From assembly GCF_023016085.1 (NCBI RefSeq), contig NZ_JALKBF010000001.1, forward strand, positions 2,937,194-3,001,193: a DNA stretch of 64,000 nt. The letters are read 5' to 3'. The position numbers were made by a program, and so were the translations under genes. This document shows positions 24,977 to 34,035 of this stretch, piece by piece. The notes under the pieces are model-generated. The model was not told the DNA's origin. It was given only the letters and a program-made list of their open reading frames with translations, and did no database searches. The stretch is from Aliiroseovarius sp. F47248L (GTDB lineage Bacteria > Pseudomonadota > Alphaproteobacteria > Rhodobacterales > Rhodobacteraceae). The stretch's first letter is position 1. Each line of letters starts with the position of its first letter.

Positions 24977-26126
24977 CAATCGACCGTGCGATCAGCTCTT
25001 TCATGATCTCGTTTGTACCGCCATAGATCATCTGCACCCGGGCATCCGCATAGAGCCGAGAGATGGGGTATTCCATCATGTAGCCATAGCCGCCGAACAG
25101 TTGCAGGCATTCGTGCATCACCTCGTTCTGCACCTCGCTGCCCCAGTATTTCGCCATCGAGGCGGTGGGCGCGTCCAGTGTCCCGTCGATCAGCCGGGCG
25201 ATGCCGTCATTGACGAAACTGCGCAGAACCTCGGCTTTGGTCTTACATTCGGCCAACTTGAAGCGCGTGTTCTGAAAATCCATCACACGTTGTCCGAAAG
25301 CCTTGCGGTCCCGAGTATAAGCGATGGTCTGCTCCAGTGCGAAATCAATCGCGCCTAGGGCCTGAATGGCGATCAACAGCCGCTCCCACGGCAGTTGTTT
25401 CATTAGTTGATAGAAGCCTTGGCCTTCTTCGGTGCCCAACAGGTTGGTCTGGGGGACTTTAACATCTTCATAGAACAACTCGGACGTGTCATTGGCCTTC
25501 ATGCCCAGCTTTTTCAGGTTCTGGCCGCGCTTGAAGCCTTCGCATTGGTCCGGTTCGACCACGATCAGGGACACGCCTTTCGAGCCTGCCTCCGGGTCGG
25601 TTTTGCAAACGGTGATGATCAAGTCGGCAGTTTGCCCGTTGGTGATGAAAATCTTCGATCCGTTGATCTTGTATTGGTTGCCGTCCTTGTCGGCACGGGT
25701 GCGCACGGCTTGCAAGTCTGACCCGGTGCCTGGTTCGGTCATCGCAATCGCGCCGACGATCTCGCCCGAGGCAAGACCGGGCAGCCAGCGCGCCTTTTGT
25801 TCTTCCGTGCCGTAGGCGGTGATGTAATGCACCACGATGGATTGGATGCCATACCCCCAGCCGCAATCGCCCGTGCGGGTCTGTTCATAAATGACGACGC
25901 TTTCAAACCCCATGTCACCGCCCGCACCGCCGAAATCTTCGGGGATGGCGCCACCCATGATCCCGGCCTGTCCGGCAGTGCGCCAGAAGTCGCGGTCAAC
26001 GATGCCCTGATCGACCCAGCGTTCGATATTGGGCGTCAACTCATCTGCAAAAAAGCGGTTGGTCATATCAGCGAACATGCGGTGTTCGTCGCTGACCCAT
26101 GCTGCGGAAGGGGTGAAAAGTGTCAT
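24969..26126 (-). CDS. Acyl-CoA dehydrogenase
   Basis: An FAD-dependent acyl-CoA dehydrogenase of 385 residues that makes a 2,3-double bond in an acyl-CoA and passes electrons to ETF. The family signatures are AIAMTEPGTGSDLQAVRTRA near residue 127 and GGYGYMMEYPISRLYADARV near the end, with the catalytic-Glu type ending YGGTNEIMKELIARSI. An ATG at 26126 is preferred because CGGAG lies six bases upstream; an in-frame ATG at 26141 has no such site. It precedes and overlaps the racemase/CoA-transferase gene. Confidence 0.9.
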   Translation of the reverse strand: MTLFTPSAAWVSDEHRMFADMTNRFFADELTPNIERWVDQGIVDRDFWRTAGQAGIMGGAIPEDFGGAGGDMGFESVVIYEQTRTGDCGWGYGIQSIVVHYITAYGTEEQKARWLPGLASGEIVGAIAMTEPGTGSDLQAVRTRADKDGNQYKINGSKIFITNGQTADLIITVCKTDPEAGSKGVSLIVVEPDQCEGFKRGQNLKKLGMKANDTSELFYEDVKVPQTNLLGTEEGQGFYQLMKQLPWERLLIAIQALGAIDFALEQTIAYTRDRKAFGQRVMDFQNTRFKLAECKTKAEVLRSFVNDGIARLIDGTLDAPTASMAKYWGSEVQNEVMHECLQLFGGYGYMMEYPISRLYADARVQMIYGGTNEIMKELIARSIDV

Positions 26127-26340
26127 GATCGGCTCCGACATCTAAGGGCTTTAACCAACTATAACCGACCATGTTTTGTTAAGGCTGGTAACGTCGCGTT
26201 ACAAAGGCTAGACGAGCCGGAGGATCATTTGTGCAATTGCGCGACAATCCACTGCAAACCGCTGTTCGGTGTCGGTTTTAGGTGATTTGTCCGCGAGGAT
26301 CGCGTATTTGAACAAAAAAAGATGTTGAACGGAGATGGCA

Positions 26341-28449
26341 GTGAGCATTTCTCGGGTAGAGTTACGTAAACTTGCAGCCTTTGGTATTGCAGCGGCAACA
26401 GCAACACCTGCTGTGGCCGAGGTCGGCACGTTGACCAATAGCTATACGATTTACGGTACGCCCGGTTTGATCGCGATGCCAACCGCCGAAGCTGCTGCTG
26501 ACAGCGAACTGGCATTCACCTATTCGCAGTTTGGACCGAACGCGAACGGCACACTGAGTTTTCAAATCACGCCCCGCCTTTCGGGCAGTTTCCGTTATGC
26601 CAAAATCGCCGATTTCCACCCCGTCGTTGGGGACTATTTCGACCGGAGCTTCGATGTCCGTTATCGCGTTCTGAACGAAAGCAAATACTTCCCCGCCGTA
26701 TCCGTTGGGATTCGCGATTTCATCGGTACGGGTATCTATTCCAGCGAGTATATTGTTGCCACCAAAACCATCGGCGACCGTCTGCGTATCACAGGTGGTC
26801 TGGGCTGGGGCCGTATGGGCAGCTACAAACCAATTGGTGCGACAGGGTCGCGACCCGCGTGGAACATTGGCCAAGGTGGCACGCTGAATACTAGCCAATG
26901 GTTCAAGGGCGATTTAGCGCCTTTTGCCGGTGTGTCTTATAAGGTCAACGATAAACTGACCGTGAAGGCTGAATACAGTTCTGATGCTTTTGTTCAGGAG
27001 GTGGCGGCAGGAATAATGGAGCACAAGTCTCCGTTCAACTTCGCCGTGGATTATCAAGTGTCTCCTGCTATTCACCTGAACGCGTTTTACCTTGCCGGAG
27101 ATACGATCGGGGCGAATATTGTTATCCGCCTGAACCCGCGTCAGCCCATTGCCCGGTCAGGGAACGAGCGCGCGCCTTTGCCAGTCAAGCCACGACCCTC
27201 GCGCAGCAACACCGACGCATGGAGTACCGGGTGGATTTCTGATCCAACCAACGAAATCGGCATTCGCAATGCTGTTGGGGATGCGTTGAACAAAAATGGG
27301 ATCAGCCTGCAATCCCTTGCATTGGGCGCAACACGGGCCGAGTTGAAGGTCGACAACCGAAAATACTATTCTCCGGCGCAAGCTGTTGGGCGCACCGCAC
27401 GGATCTTGACTCACGCGTTGCCGCCTTCGATTGAGACGTTTGTGATAACGCTGGTGGACAAGGGTATTCCGCTATCCACGGTCACCATGCGACGCAGCGA
27501 CATCGAGAAGCTGGAGCACGCCCCCGCAGTTGATATGTTCCAGCGCGCTTCCATCGGCGAAGCCACGCCGCGCGCCGTTCGCAATTCTGAATTGGCCTAT
27601 CCCGATAGCCGGTTCCGTTGGGGCTTAGCCCCATATATGGGGCTAAGCTTCTTTGACCCGACAAGTCCAATCCGGGCCGATTTCGGATTGAAGCTCAGTG
27701 GTTCATACGAGGTTGCGCCGAATATATTCCTGGCCGGCTCGATTTCGAAAAGTATCTGGGGCAATCTGGATGACGATACGAATGGAAGTTCCTCGGCACT
27801 GCCGCCTGTGCGGACACAAGCCGGGCGCTATGCTGCCGAAGGCGATCCCGCGATCTCTCACTTGACGGCAAGCATGTATGGCCGTCCGGGTAAGCATCTC
27901 TACAGCCGCGTTACCGTTGGCTACCTTGAGAAGATGTTTGGTGGTGTTTCGGCCGAAGTTTTGTGGAAACCGGTCGATAGCCAGCTAGCCGTGGGTGCAG
28001 AAGTGGCCTGGGTAAAGCAACGCGCATTTGATCAGCTGTTCGGCTTCCAAGATTACAGCATCTTAACTGGGCACGTGTCCGCGTACTACGATTTCGGAAA
28101 CGGGTTCACAGGCCAACTCGATGTGGGTCGTTATCTGGCAGGTGACTACGGTGCGACTTTGTCCATCGACAGAACCTTCGACAACGGGTGGAAAATTGGT
28201 GGCTTTGTGACCAAGACGAACGTTTCGGCCGAGGATTTTGGTGAAGGATCGTTTGACAAAGGTATCCGTCTTACAATCCCGTTCGAATGGGCGTTTGGCA
28301 CCCCGTCGCGCGGCGCATCCAACGCAGAACTACGATCCCTGTCACGCGATGGCGGCGCGCGTCTGGAAGTGGACGGTCGCCTGTTTGAATGGGTCGACGA
28401 AGGTCACGGAGATGCCTTGGCATCGCGCTGGGGCAAGTTCTGGAGATGA
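26341..28449 (+). CDS. yjbH: YjbH-domain exopolysaccharide protein
   Basis: An outer-membrane beta-barrel-type lipoprotein-associated protein of the YjbH family, 702 residues; related proteins take part in exopolysaccharide secretion. A Sec signal peptide ends near residue 26 (TPAVA, then EVGTL). The mature start TIYGTPGLIAMPTAEAAADS and the repeats GGLGWGRMG and RFRWGLAPYMGLSFFDP, with alternating aromatic strands to the end, match the family. GTG at 26341 is chosen because CGGAG is six bases upstream; ATG at 26335 touches that site directly. A perfect 26-base palindrome lies inside the gene (27623-27648). The stop overlaps the next gene by four bases. Confidence 0.85.
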   Translation: MSISRVELRKLAAFGIAAATATPAVAEVGTLTNSYTIYGTPGLIAMPTAEAAADSELAFTYSQFGPNANGTLSFQITPRLSGSFRYAKIADFHPVVGDYFDRSFDVRYRVLNESKYFPAVSVGIRDFIGTGIYSSEYIVATKTIGDRLRITGGLGWGRMGSYKPIGATGSRPAWNIGQGGTLNTSQWFKGDLAPFAGVSYKVNDKLTVKAEYSSDAFVQEVAAGIMEHKSPFNFAVDYQVSPAIHLNAFYLAGDTIGANIVIRLNPRQPIARSGNERAPLPVKPRPSRSNTDAWSTGWISDPTNEIGIRNAVGDALNKNGISLQSLALGATRAELKVDNRKYYSPAQAVGRTARILTHALPPSIETFVITLVDKGIPLSTVTMRRSDIEKLEHAPAVDMFQRASIGEATPRAVRNSELAYPDSRFRWGLAPYMGLSFFDPTSPIRADFGLKLSGSYEVAPNIFLAGSISKSIWGNLDDDTNGSSSALPPVRTQAGRYAAEGDPAISHLTASMYGRPGKHLYSRVTVGYLEKMFGGVSAEVLWKPVDSQLAVGAEVAWVKQRAFDQLFGFQDYSILTGHVSAYYDFGNGFTGQLDVGRYLAGDYGATLSIDRTFDNGWKIGGFVTKTNVSAEDFGEGSFDKGIRLTIPFEWAFGTPSRGASNAELRSLSRDGGARLEVDGRLFEWVDEGHGDALASRWGKFWR
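27623..27648. repeat. Perfect 26-base palindrome inside yjbH
   Basis: Each arm is GCTTAGCCCCATA and its exact complement follows with no spacer. In mRNA it folds into a stem of about ten base pairs capped by ATATAT. It encodes GLAPYMGLS. It is not followed by a T tract, so it is not a terminator. Confidence 0.9.
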
Positions 28450-29186
28450 GCGTGAAATACCGTTTCACCAGACGCGCGATGCGCGTCGCCGGGTGCGTGT
28501 TGGCCACTTCGCTTGTGTTGAGCGGATGTGGGTCTGACACGGAATCTGTTGAGTTACCTAAAATTACCGCCAGTCTTTTGAAAAGCTCGGGCAAACAGTT
28601 GGGTAAGAAACTTGGCGGCGGGAAAGACGCTAAGCCAAACGCGACGACGCCCGCGGCGGCTGATCCAAATGCCATTGTGGCCAAGGCTTTGTCGGCAACA
28701 AAAGGGCCAATCGCGCTGGTCGTTCGGATCGAAACCAAAGCGGTTTTGGCGATCAGTCCGGTCGGACGGAATGGCGACTACGTAACGTGGGGCAGCGCCC
28801 CGGGGCAGGGTCTGACTTTCCAACGCGGAGTATTGGCGAATACGCGGGGTCTTGGTGAAGACCTGATGGCATCGCGCATCGACACCGCGGTGTCGGCCAT
28901 TACTGGTCGTCGGAGTGCCACCTACAAGCGGGAGCACACCTATCTCGGCAATCTAGGCCAAAGCACTAGCCTTATCGTGGAGTGTGCATTGTCACGCGGC
29001 AAGACAGAGCGTGTCAGCTTGGGTGCGATCAATGCGGATGCCGTGATCATGAAGGAAAGTTGCAAGCGTGGTGAGATTGCGTTCAACAACCTCTATTGGG
29101 TTGATGGCAATGGTCGTGTCCTGAAATCCAGCCAATGGGTTGGTCAAAGGATCGGCAGTCTGGCTATTCAGAACCTGCGCCTGTAA
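28446..29186 (+). CDS. yjbF: YjbF-family lipoprotein
   Basis: An outer-membrane lipoprotein of 246 residues. The signal peptide ends in the lipobox LSGC at residues 25-28, followed by GSDTESVEL. The mature part shows the YjbF/GfcB pattern: LVVRIETKAVLAISPVGRNG, GQGLTFQRGVLANTRGLGED and a C-terminal YWVDGNGRVLKSSQWVGQRIG. Its ATG overlaps the yjbH stop (ATGA). In enterobacteria the order is yjbE-F-G-H; here F follows H and E and G are absent. Confidence 0.8.
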   Translation: MSVKYRFTRRAMRVAGCVLATSLVLSGCGSDTESVELPKITASLLKSSGKQLGKKLGGGKDAKPNATTPAAADPNAIVAKALSATKGPIALVVRIETKAVLAISPVGRNGDYVTWGSAPGQGLTFQRGVLANTRGLGEDLMASRIDTAVSAITGRRSATYKREHTYLGNLGQSTSLIVECALSRGKTERVSLGAINADAVIMKESCKRGEIAFNNLYWVDGNGRVLKSSQWVGQRIGSLAIQNLRL

Positions 29187-29202
29187 TCCGCGCAGAGATC
29201 GT

Positions 29203-30636
29203 CTAGCTTCGCGCATATGCGTCTTCGTATCTGACTATATCATCCTCGCCCAGATAGGGGCCGGTCTGCACCTCGATCAAAACTGCATCAGTAAAACTAT
29301 TGTTTTCCAGCCGATGCACCTCGCCTTTGGGGACATATGCGGATTGGTTGGCCGATAGATCAAGTGTTTGATTTCCGATGGTTACGCTGGCGGATCCTTC
29401 AACCACCACCCAGTGTTCGGCGCGATGCGTATGGGATTGCAGGGATAAAACACCCCTTGGATGCACGGTGATCAGTTTAACTTTGAAGCCCGGACCAGAG
29501 ACAAGCTCCTCAAACCAGCCCCAAGGTCTGAAATCCTGAGGCCGGATCATCGCCTGCGGAATGTTTAGCGATTTCAAGTAGCTAACCACCGATCCGATCT
29601 CGTCCGAGCGGTTCCGATCGGCGATCAGCACCGCATCTTTCATGGCAACCGCCACCAGATCACGCAACCCTAGGCCAACAATCGTTTGATCGGCGCTTTC
29701 GGACATCAGAAAACTGTTTTCACAATCTAGACCGTGTGCATTTCCGATCGTCACCAAGCCGTTCTGAGTTGAACCTGCCCGGCATTCTTCACGCCAAAAA
29801 CCTTGCCAGCTGCCCAGATCAGACCAGTGCCCGTCGAAAGGTACGGCGCAGATATTGTCGGCATGTTCCATTACTGCATAATCCAAGGATATATCGGGCA
29901 ATGCCAGCCATGCATCTTCTTCAAGACGGGTAAATCCAAGGTCGAGCGTGTTTCCGGCAAGCGCTTTTTCAACATGTGAAACTATGACCGGTGCATGTCG
30001 TGCGAACGCGGCTTGCATGTCCGTGGTACGGAACAGAAAGATACCTGCATTCCAAAGGTGGCGCCCGCTGGATATCATTCGTGCGGCGGTCGGCAGGTCC
30101 GGTTTTTCGGTGAAGGAAAGGACAGGCGATGGCTGATCGCTGTCATCGATATCACTGCTAAGCTCAAGATATCCATACCCGGTTTCGGGTCGGTCTGGTT
30201 TGATCCCGAACGTCAACAGTTTGCCAGACATGGCGGCGGGGATTCCCTTTTCGATTGCTGTGGCGAGCTCGGTGCGATCAGAAATCAAGTGATCCGAAGG
30301 CGCGACGATGCACAGTGACGCGGGACTTCTGTCGGCTTGCACATTCACCGCTGCCAAAACAGCGCCAGCGGTATTTCGCGAGCAGGGCTCGAGCAATATC
30401 AGTTCAGGTAGAGTGCCGACCTCTCCCATTTGCTCGACCACGTGAAAGCGATATTCCTCGTTCGTGACGATGATAGGGCGGGTGAAACAAGGAAGTTGAA
30501 AGCGCTGTACGGTTTGTTGAAACAAACTTGGCGCATCGCCGATCTTCAAAAATTGTTTGGGGAAGCTCTCACGAGATATTGGCCAAAGGCGCGATCCAAC
30601 GCCGCCTGCCAAAATGATCGGCGTGACTTTTTGCAA
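29203..30636 (-). CDS. manC: Mannose-1-phosphate guanylyltransferase / mannose-6-phosphate isomerase
   Basis: A bifunctional enzyme of 477 residues making GDP-mannose for surface polysaccharides. The N-terminal nucleotidyltransferase has ILAGGVGSRLWPISRESFPK (residues 8-27), VTNEEYRFHV and SDHLI. The C-terminal cupin isomerase has RPWGWFEELVSGPGFKVK, then HPRGVLSLQSHTHRAEHW with metal-binding histidines and EVQTG. It is convergent to yjbF (17 bases apart) and separated from the upstream small gene by a terminator. Confidence 0.94.
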   Translation of the reverse strand: MQKVTPIILAGGVGSRLWPISRESFPKQFLKIGDAPSLFQQTVQRFQLPCFTRPIIVTNEEYRFHVVEQMGEVGTLPELILLEPCSRNTAGAVLAAVNVQADRSPASLCIVAPSDHLISDRTELATAIEKGIPAAMSGKLLTFGIKPDRPETGYGYLELSSDIDDSDQPSPVLSFTEKPDLPTAARMISSGRHLWNAGIFLFRTTDMQAAFARHAPVIVSHVEKALAGNTLDLGFTRLEEDAWLALPDISLDYAVMEHADNICAVPFDGHWSDLGSWQGFWREECRAGSTQNGLVTIGNAHGLDCENSFLMSESADQTIVGLGLRDLVAVAMKDAVLIADRNRSDEIGSVVSYLKSLNIPQAMIRPQDFRPWGWFEELVSGPGFKVKLITVHPRGVLSLQSHTHRAEHWVVVEGSASVTIGNQTLDLSANQSAYVPKGEVHRLENNSFTDAVLIEVQTGPYLGEDDIVRYEDAYARS

Positions 30637-30697
30637 TTCGAAGCGCCCTTCGCACCATTAGGTGTTTTTCATCCGATGGTAGAATCATGGCCTCTTA

Positions 30698-30732
30698 AAA
30701 CAAAAACGGCAAGCCCATAGAGCTTGCCGTTT
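30698..30732 (-). terminator. Intrinsic terminator of the small exported-protein gene
   Basis: On the minus strand AAACGGCAAGC and GCTTGCCGTTT form a perfect 11-base-pair stem around a seven-base loop, then TTGTTTT follows. It lies 32 bases after the stop of the 71-residue gene. Confidence 0.9.
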
Positions 30733-30763
30733 CAGATTGATTGCTTCTTTCGAAGCGATCAAA

Positions 30764-30979
30764 TTAGTTCGATGTGTCGGTCGAGTCGTCCGAAGCAGCG
30801 ATGATGCCAGCTACGACAGCCAGGCCCAGCAGAGCCAGACCGGTGTTGCCCAGCGAGCTACCAGCTTCTTCGACAACAACAACTTCTTCTTCAACAACTG
30901 CGTCGCCGTATGCGCCAGCGAAAGCAGGTGCGGACAGAGCGATCATGCCAGCAGCGGCAAGGGTCATCACTTTTTTCAT
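30764..30979 (-). CDS. Small exported protein with C-terminal membrane segment, 71 residues
   Basis: The protein has a clear Sec signal peptide (MKKVMTLAAAGMIALSAPAFA), an acidic stretch (VVEEEVVVVEEAG) and a hydrophobic helix (GLALLGLAVVAGIIAASD) before a polar tail. Short proteins of this layout are common in Rhodobacterales and are often misnamed ferrochelatase; no enzymatic domain is present. It has its own gene with a strong terminator, and regular codon use suggests high expression. Function unknown. Confidence 0.75.
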   Translation of the reverse strand: MKKVMTLAAAGMIALSAPAFAGAYGDAVVEEEVVVVEEAGSSLGNTGLALLGLAVVAGIIAASDDSTDTSN

Positions 30980-31137
30980 GTTTCATACTCCATAATTAAT
31001 TAGCGGGCAGCGCCGATTTAGCGAGCCGTCCATATTTGTTTTGCATACCACGAACGCTATTGGAAGTCTGTTCTTGCATTCGATACCCCGTACACGCAGA
31101 ACTTCGCCACCCTGTGGCAGCGATGCAATAGTCCCCA

Positions 31138-31776
31138 TTATCCGGCGAAGATATGGGTAAGGAATACCGAACCACAGTACTTCGATGCGGGCTGAACGCC
31201 GGCACCTACACCGCTGTAGCGAAGGTTTTTACGAAGAATGTTCTTTCTATGTCCGGGTGATTCCATCCATTTTCGAACAATCAGGTTGGCCAGACTGTTG
31301 TAGCTGTGGCGACCGATCCTGCGACCGCCATTGGTGGTAAAGTGACATTGTTCAGACGAGCGAATCATGAACCTGCTGCCGTCGATACCATAAAGATGGA
31401 CCCATCCAATGTTCTCGGCCCCTGTGCGAAACTTAACGCCAGATGCCCGCAGTCGGTCGGTAAGCGACCGATTGAACGATCCACTGGCTTTGTGGCTGAG
31501 TTTCTGACTGCGCGCCATCCACTGCGAATGCCGCGCCGCCTGCTTTCGCAGACCCGATGCCGTGGTCAGGGCTGGAAGGCCGCGTCGACAGCGTTCGGCG
31601 TTCACTCGTGCAACAACCGCCTTGTCAAGCAATCCTTGATTTAACCCTTTGTTCGGGATAGCTTTTTCCGCACCTGAAGCTTTTGCCACAGTGCAGGCGG
31701 CAGCCGCTGTTCCGGGCAGTGTGGCAAGCGACAGAAGCGCCGCGACGCTGAGTGTTTTTAGTGCATTTCCAAGCAT
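31138..31776 (-). CDS. CAP-domain (SCP-like) exported protein
   Basis: A secreted or periplasmic protein of 212 residues. The signal peptide ends near residue 26 (PGTAAA, then ACTV). A CAP/SCP fold follows: LLDKAVVARVNAERCRRGLP, ARHSQWMARSQKLSHKASG with the first conserved His, GAENIGWV, and LIVRKWMESPGHRKNIL with the second His, then YSGVGAG. Bacterial CAP proteins have no settled function; binding of lipids or cell-wall components is proposed. Two cysteine pairs could form disulfides. It is divergent from ugd. Confidence 0.88.
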   Translation of the reverse strand: MLGNALKTLSVAALLSLATLPGTAAAACTVAKASGAEKAIPNKGLNQGLLDKAVVARVNAERCRRGLPALTTASGLRKQAARHSQWMARSQKLSHKASGSFNRSLTDRLRASGVKFRTGAENIGWVHLYGIDGSRFMIRSSEQCHFTTNGGRRIGRHSYNSLANLIVRKWMESPGHRKNILRKNLRYSGVGAGVQPASKYCGSVFLTHIFAG

Positions 31777-31946
31777 GATTCGGTCCTAAACATCCGGTTC
31801 CACCCCGAAGCGTGCAAACTTGCCATGGCATAGGCGTGACGGGAATAGGGCGATGTCTGGATGGGCGAAGGTTCGCCGTCCGTTGACAGTGTTTGCGTGA
31901 TGCATCATCCCGTCGTAGATTATTTGAAAAAAGAGGTTTCGAGCTA

Positions 31947-33281
31947 ATGAAAATTGCAATGATCGGCACCGGGTATGTGGGTCTGGTCTCTGGCGTTTGT
32001 TTTTCAGATTTTGGACATGAAGTTGTTTGCGTGGACAAAGATCCCGCGAAAATCAAAATGCTTGAAGCTGGGCAAGTCCCGATCTACGAACCGGGGCTTG
32101 AAGATCTGATGGCAAAAAACGTCGCCGCTGGGCGACTTTCTTTCACCCAGAATCTGAAAGAAGCGGTGCAGGGTGCCAAAGCAATTTTTATTGCAGTCGG
32201 CACGCCAACTCGGCGCGGTGATGGACATGCAGACCTGACTTTTGTCTATGCCGCCGCAGAAGAGATTGCTGATTCGCTTGAAGATTATGCCGTTGTCGTT
32301 ACGAAATCGACCGTTCCGGTGGGCACCAATCGCAAGGTGAAGCAGATTATTCAGAAGTCCCATCCCGACCTCGATTTCGATGTGGCGTCGAACCCGGAGT
32401 TTCTGCGCGAAGGCGCAGCGATTGATGATTTCATGCGGCCAGATCGTGTGGTCGTCGGCGTGCAGAATGAACGCGCCACCGACATCATGGCTGAGATCTA
32501 TCGACCCCTCTTTTTACGCGATTTCCCGATTGTTACGACAGATCTGGAAAGCGCCGAGATGATCAAATACGCGGCCAACGCTTTCTTGGCGACGAAGATT
32601 ACGTTTGTGAACGAGATCGCTGCACTTTGTGAGCGTGTCGGCGCGGATGTCAAACAGGTCTCAAAAGGGATCGGGCTGGATGGACGGATCGGAAACAAGT
32701 TCCTGCACGCGGGCCCTGGTTATGGCGGCAGTTGTTTCCCGAAGGACACGAAGGCGCTGGCCCGGATTGGACAAGAAGCCGGAATGCCCATGCAGATCAC
32801 CGAAACGGTGATCACAGTTAATGACGAAACCAAACGCCGCATGGTCGATAAGATCACTGATCTGTGCGACGGATCGGTGTCGGGTAAAACGATCGCCGTG
32901 TTGGGTGTGACCTTCAAACCCAACACAGATGATATGCGCGATGCCCCTAGCTTGACCATTGTTCCGGCATTGATCGGCGGCGGTGCGAAAGTCCGCGTGG
33001 TTGACCCGCAAGGGTTAAGCGAAGGAGAAGCACTTTTGCCGGGTGCACATTGGTTTGAAGATGCGTATAAGGCTGCTCAGAATGCGGATGCTGTTGTGAT
33101 CCTGACCGAATGGAACGAGTTTCGAGCCTTGGATTTGAAACGTCTTGCTCGACGTATGGAAACGGCCAGAATGGCTGATTTGCGCAACATCTATTCGCCG
33201 AAAGATGCAAAGAAGGCCGGTTTTGTCTCGTATTGCGCTGTTGGGCGGCGCGGTTTTGGGCCGGATGGTTGGGATGGTTGA
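31947..33281 (+). CDS. ugd: UDP-glucose 6-dehydrogenase
   Basis: Oxidises UDP-glucose to UDP-glucuronate, a precursor for acidic polysaccharides; 444 residues. NAD-binding MKIAMIGTGYVGLVSGVC at the N terminus, catalytic Cys263 in GYGGSCFPKDT, and the C-terminal UDP-binding domain with GVTFKPNTDDMRDAPS. ATG at 31947 with AAAGAGG upstream is preferred to a frame beginning at 31893. The next gene, a sugar transferase, starts 46 bases after the stop or overlaps it. Confidence 0.95.
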   Translation: MKIAMIGTGYVGLVSGVCFSDFGHEVVCVDKDPAKIKMLEAGQVPIYEPGLEDLMAKNVAAGRLSFTQNLKEAVQGAKAIFIAVGTPTRRGDGHADLTFVYAAAEEIADSLEDYAVVVTKSTVPVGTNRKVKQIIQKSHPDLDFDVASNPEFLREGAAIDDFMRPDRVVVGVQNERATDIMAEIYRPLFLRDFPIVTTDLESAEMIKYAANAFLATKITFVNEIAALCERVGADVKQVSKGIGLDGRIGNKFLHAGPGYGGSCFPKDTKALARIGQEAGMPMQITETVITVNDETKRRMVDKITDLCDGSVSGKTIAVLGVTFKPNTDDMRDAPSLTIVPALIGGGAKVRVVDPQGLSEGEALLPGAHWFEDAYKAAQNADAVVILTEWNEFRALDLKRLARRMETARMADLRNIYSPKDAKKAGFVSYCAVGRRGFGPDGWDG

Positions 33282-33327
33282 AGTTTCGTATTCTAAAGTC
33301 GAACTGAATGAGCGGAAAGAACTGGGG

Positions 33328-33963
33328 ATGAAGCGCCTCTTCGATATAGGTCTTGCATTGGTTCTTTGTATCCCCGTCATTCCGACGCTTGTGGTGTTAT
33401 ATGTAATTGTGACACTGCGCGACGGTCGGCCTTTTGTCTATCGGTCGGAACGGAATGTAACTTTTGACAAGACGTTTGACTTGTTAAAAATCCGCACCAT
33501 GCGCACCGTGCCGGATCACGAGAATGTCGGCATCACAGGCGGTCATAAACAGAACCGTATCACGCCAATGGGAAAATTCTTGCGTGCGCGCCGATTGGAC
33601 GAACTGCCCCAGATCTGGAACGTGTTGAAAGGTGAGATGAGCTTTGTTGGCCCCCGTCCGCCCGAGCCGCGCTATGTTCAGGCTCGACCTGATATCTATA
33701 AGCAGGTTTTGCTGGATCGCCCTGGAATCACAGGTCTGGCGTCAATTATTTTTCATAGCCACGAAGAAAAAATGCTTACAGCCTGCAAATCCTTGAAAGA
33801 GGCCGAGCGCGTCTATCTAAGACGTTGTGTTCCGCGGAAGGCTGCGCTGGATCATATCTATCATGTCAACAAGTCGCTGCGGCTGGATTTGTATATTCTA
33901 TACCTGACCGCCGCGAAGCTGTTCCCGTTGCCCGGTCGTCGCGCGAAACGCATTCGCGGTTAA
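33328..33963 (+). CDS. Undecaprenyl-phosphate sugar phosphotransferase (WcaJ/RfbP-type)
   Basis: An inner-membrane initiating transferase that loads the first sugar phosphate on the lipid carrier; 211 residues in the short form. The start MKRLFDIGLALVLCIPVIP is the membrane re-entrant helix; then YRSERNVTFDKTFDLLKIRTM, RARRLDELPQIWNVLKGEMS and FVGPRPPEP with the catalytic Asp-Glu. ATG at 33328 is preferred (GGAAAG eight bases upstream); ATG at 33274, overlapping ugd, is possible and would add 18 residues. It probably opens repeat-unit synthesis for the polysaccharide made by this region. Confidence 0.88.
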   Translation: MKRLFDIGLALVLCIPVIPTLVVLYVIVTLRDGRPFVYRSERNVTFDKTFDLLKIRTMRTVPDHENVGITGGHKQNRITPMGKFLRARRLDELPQIWNVLKGEMSFVGPRPPEPRYVQARPDIYKQVLLDRPGITGLASIIFHSHEEKMLTACKSLKEAERVYLRRCVPRKAALDHIYHVNKSLRLDLYILYLTAAKLFPLPGRRAKRIRG

Positions 33964-34035
33964 GCAGTTTCGAACCTCCGATTTGTTCGACGATTTACCA
34001 TACCGAACCGCCCAAAACCTGATGGAGCCAGATCT

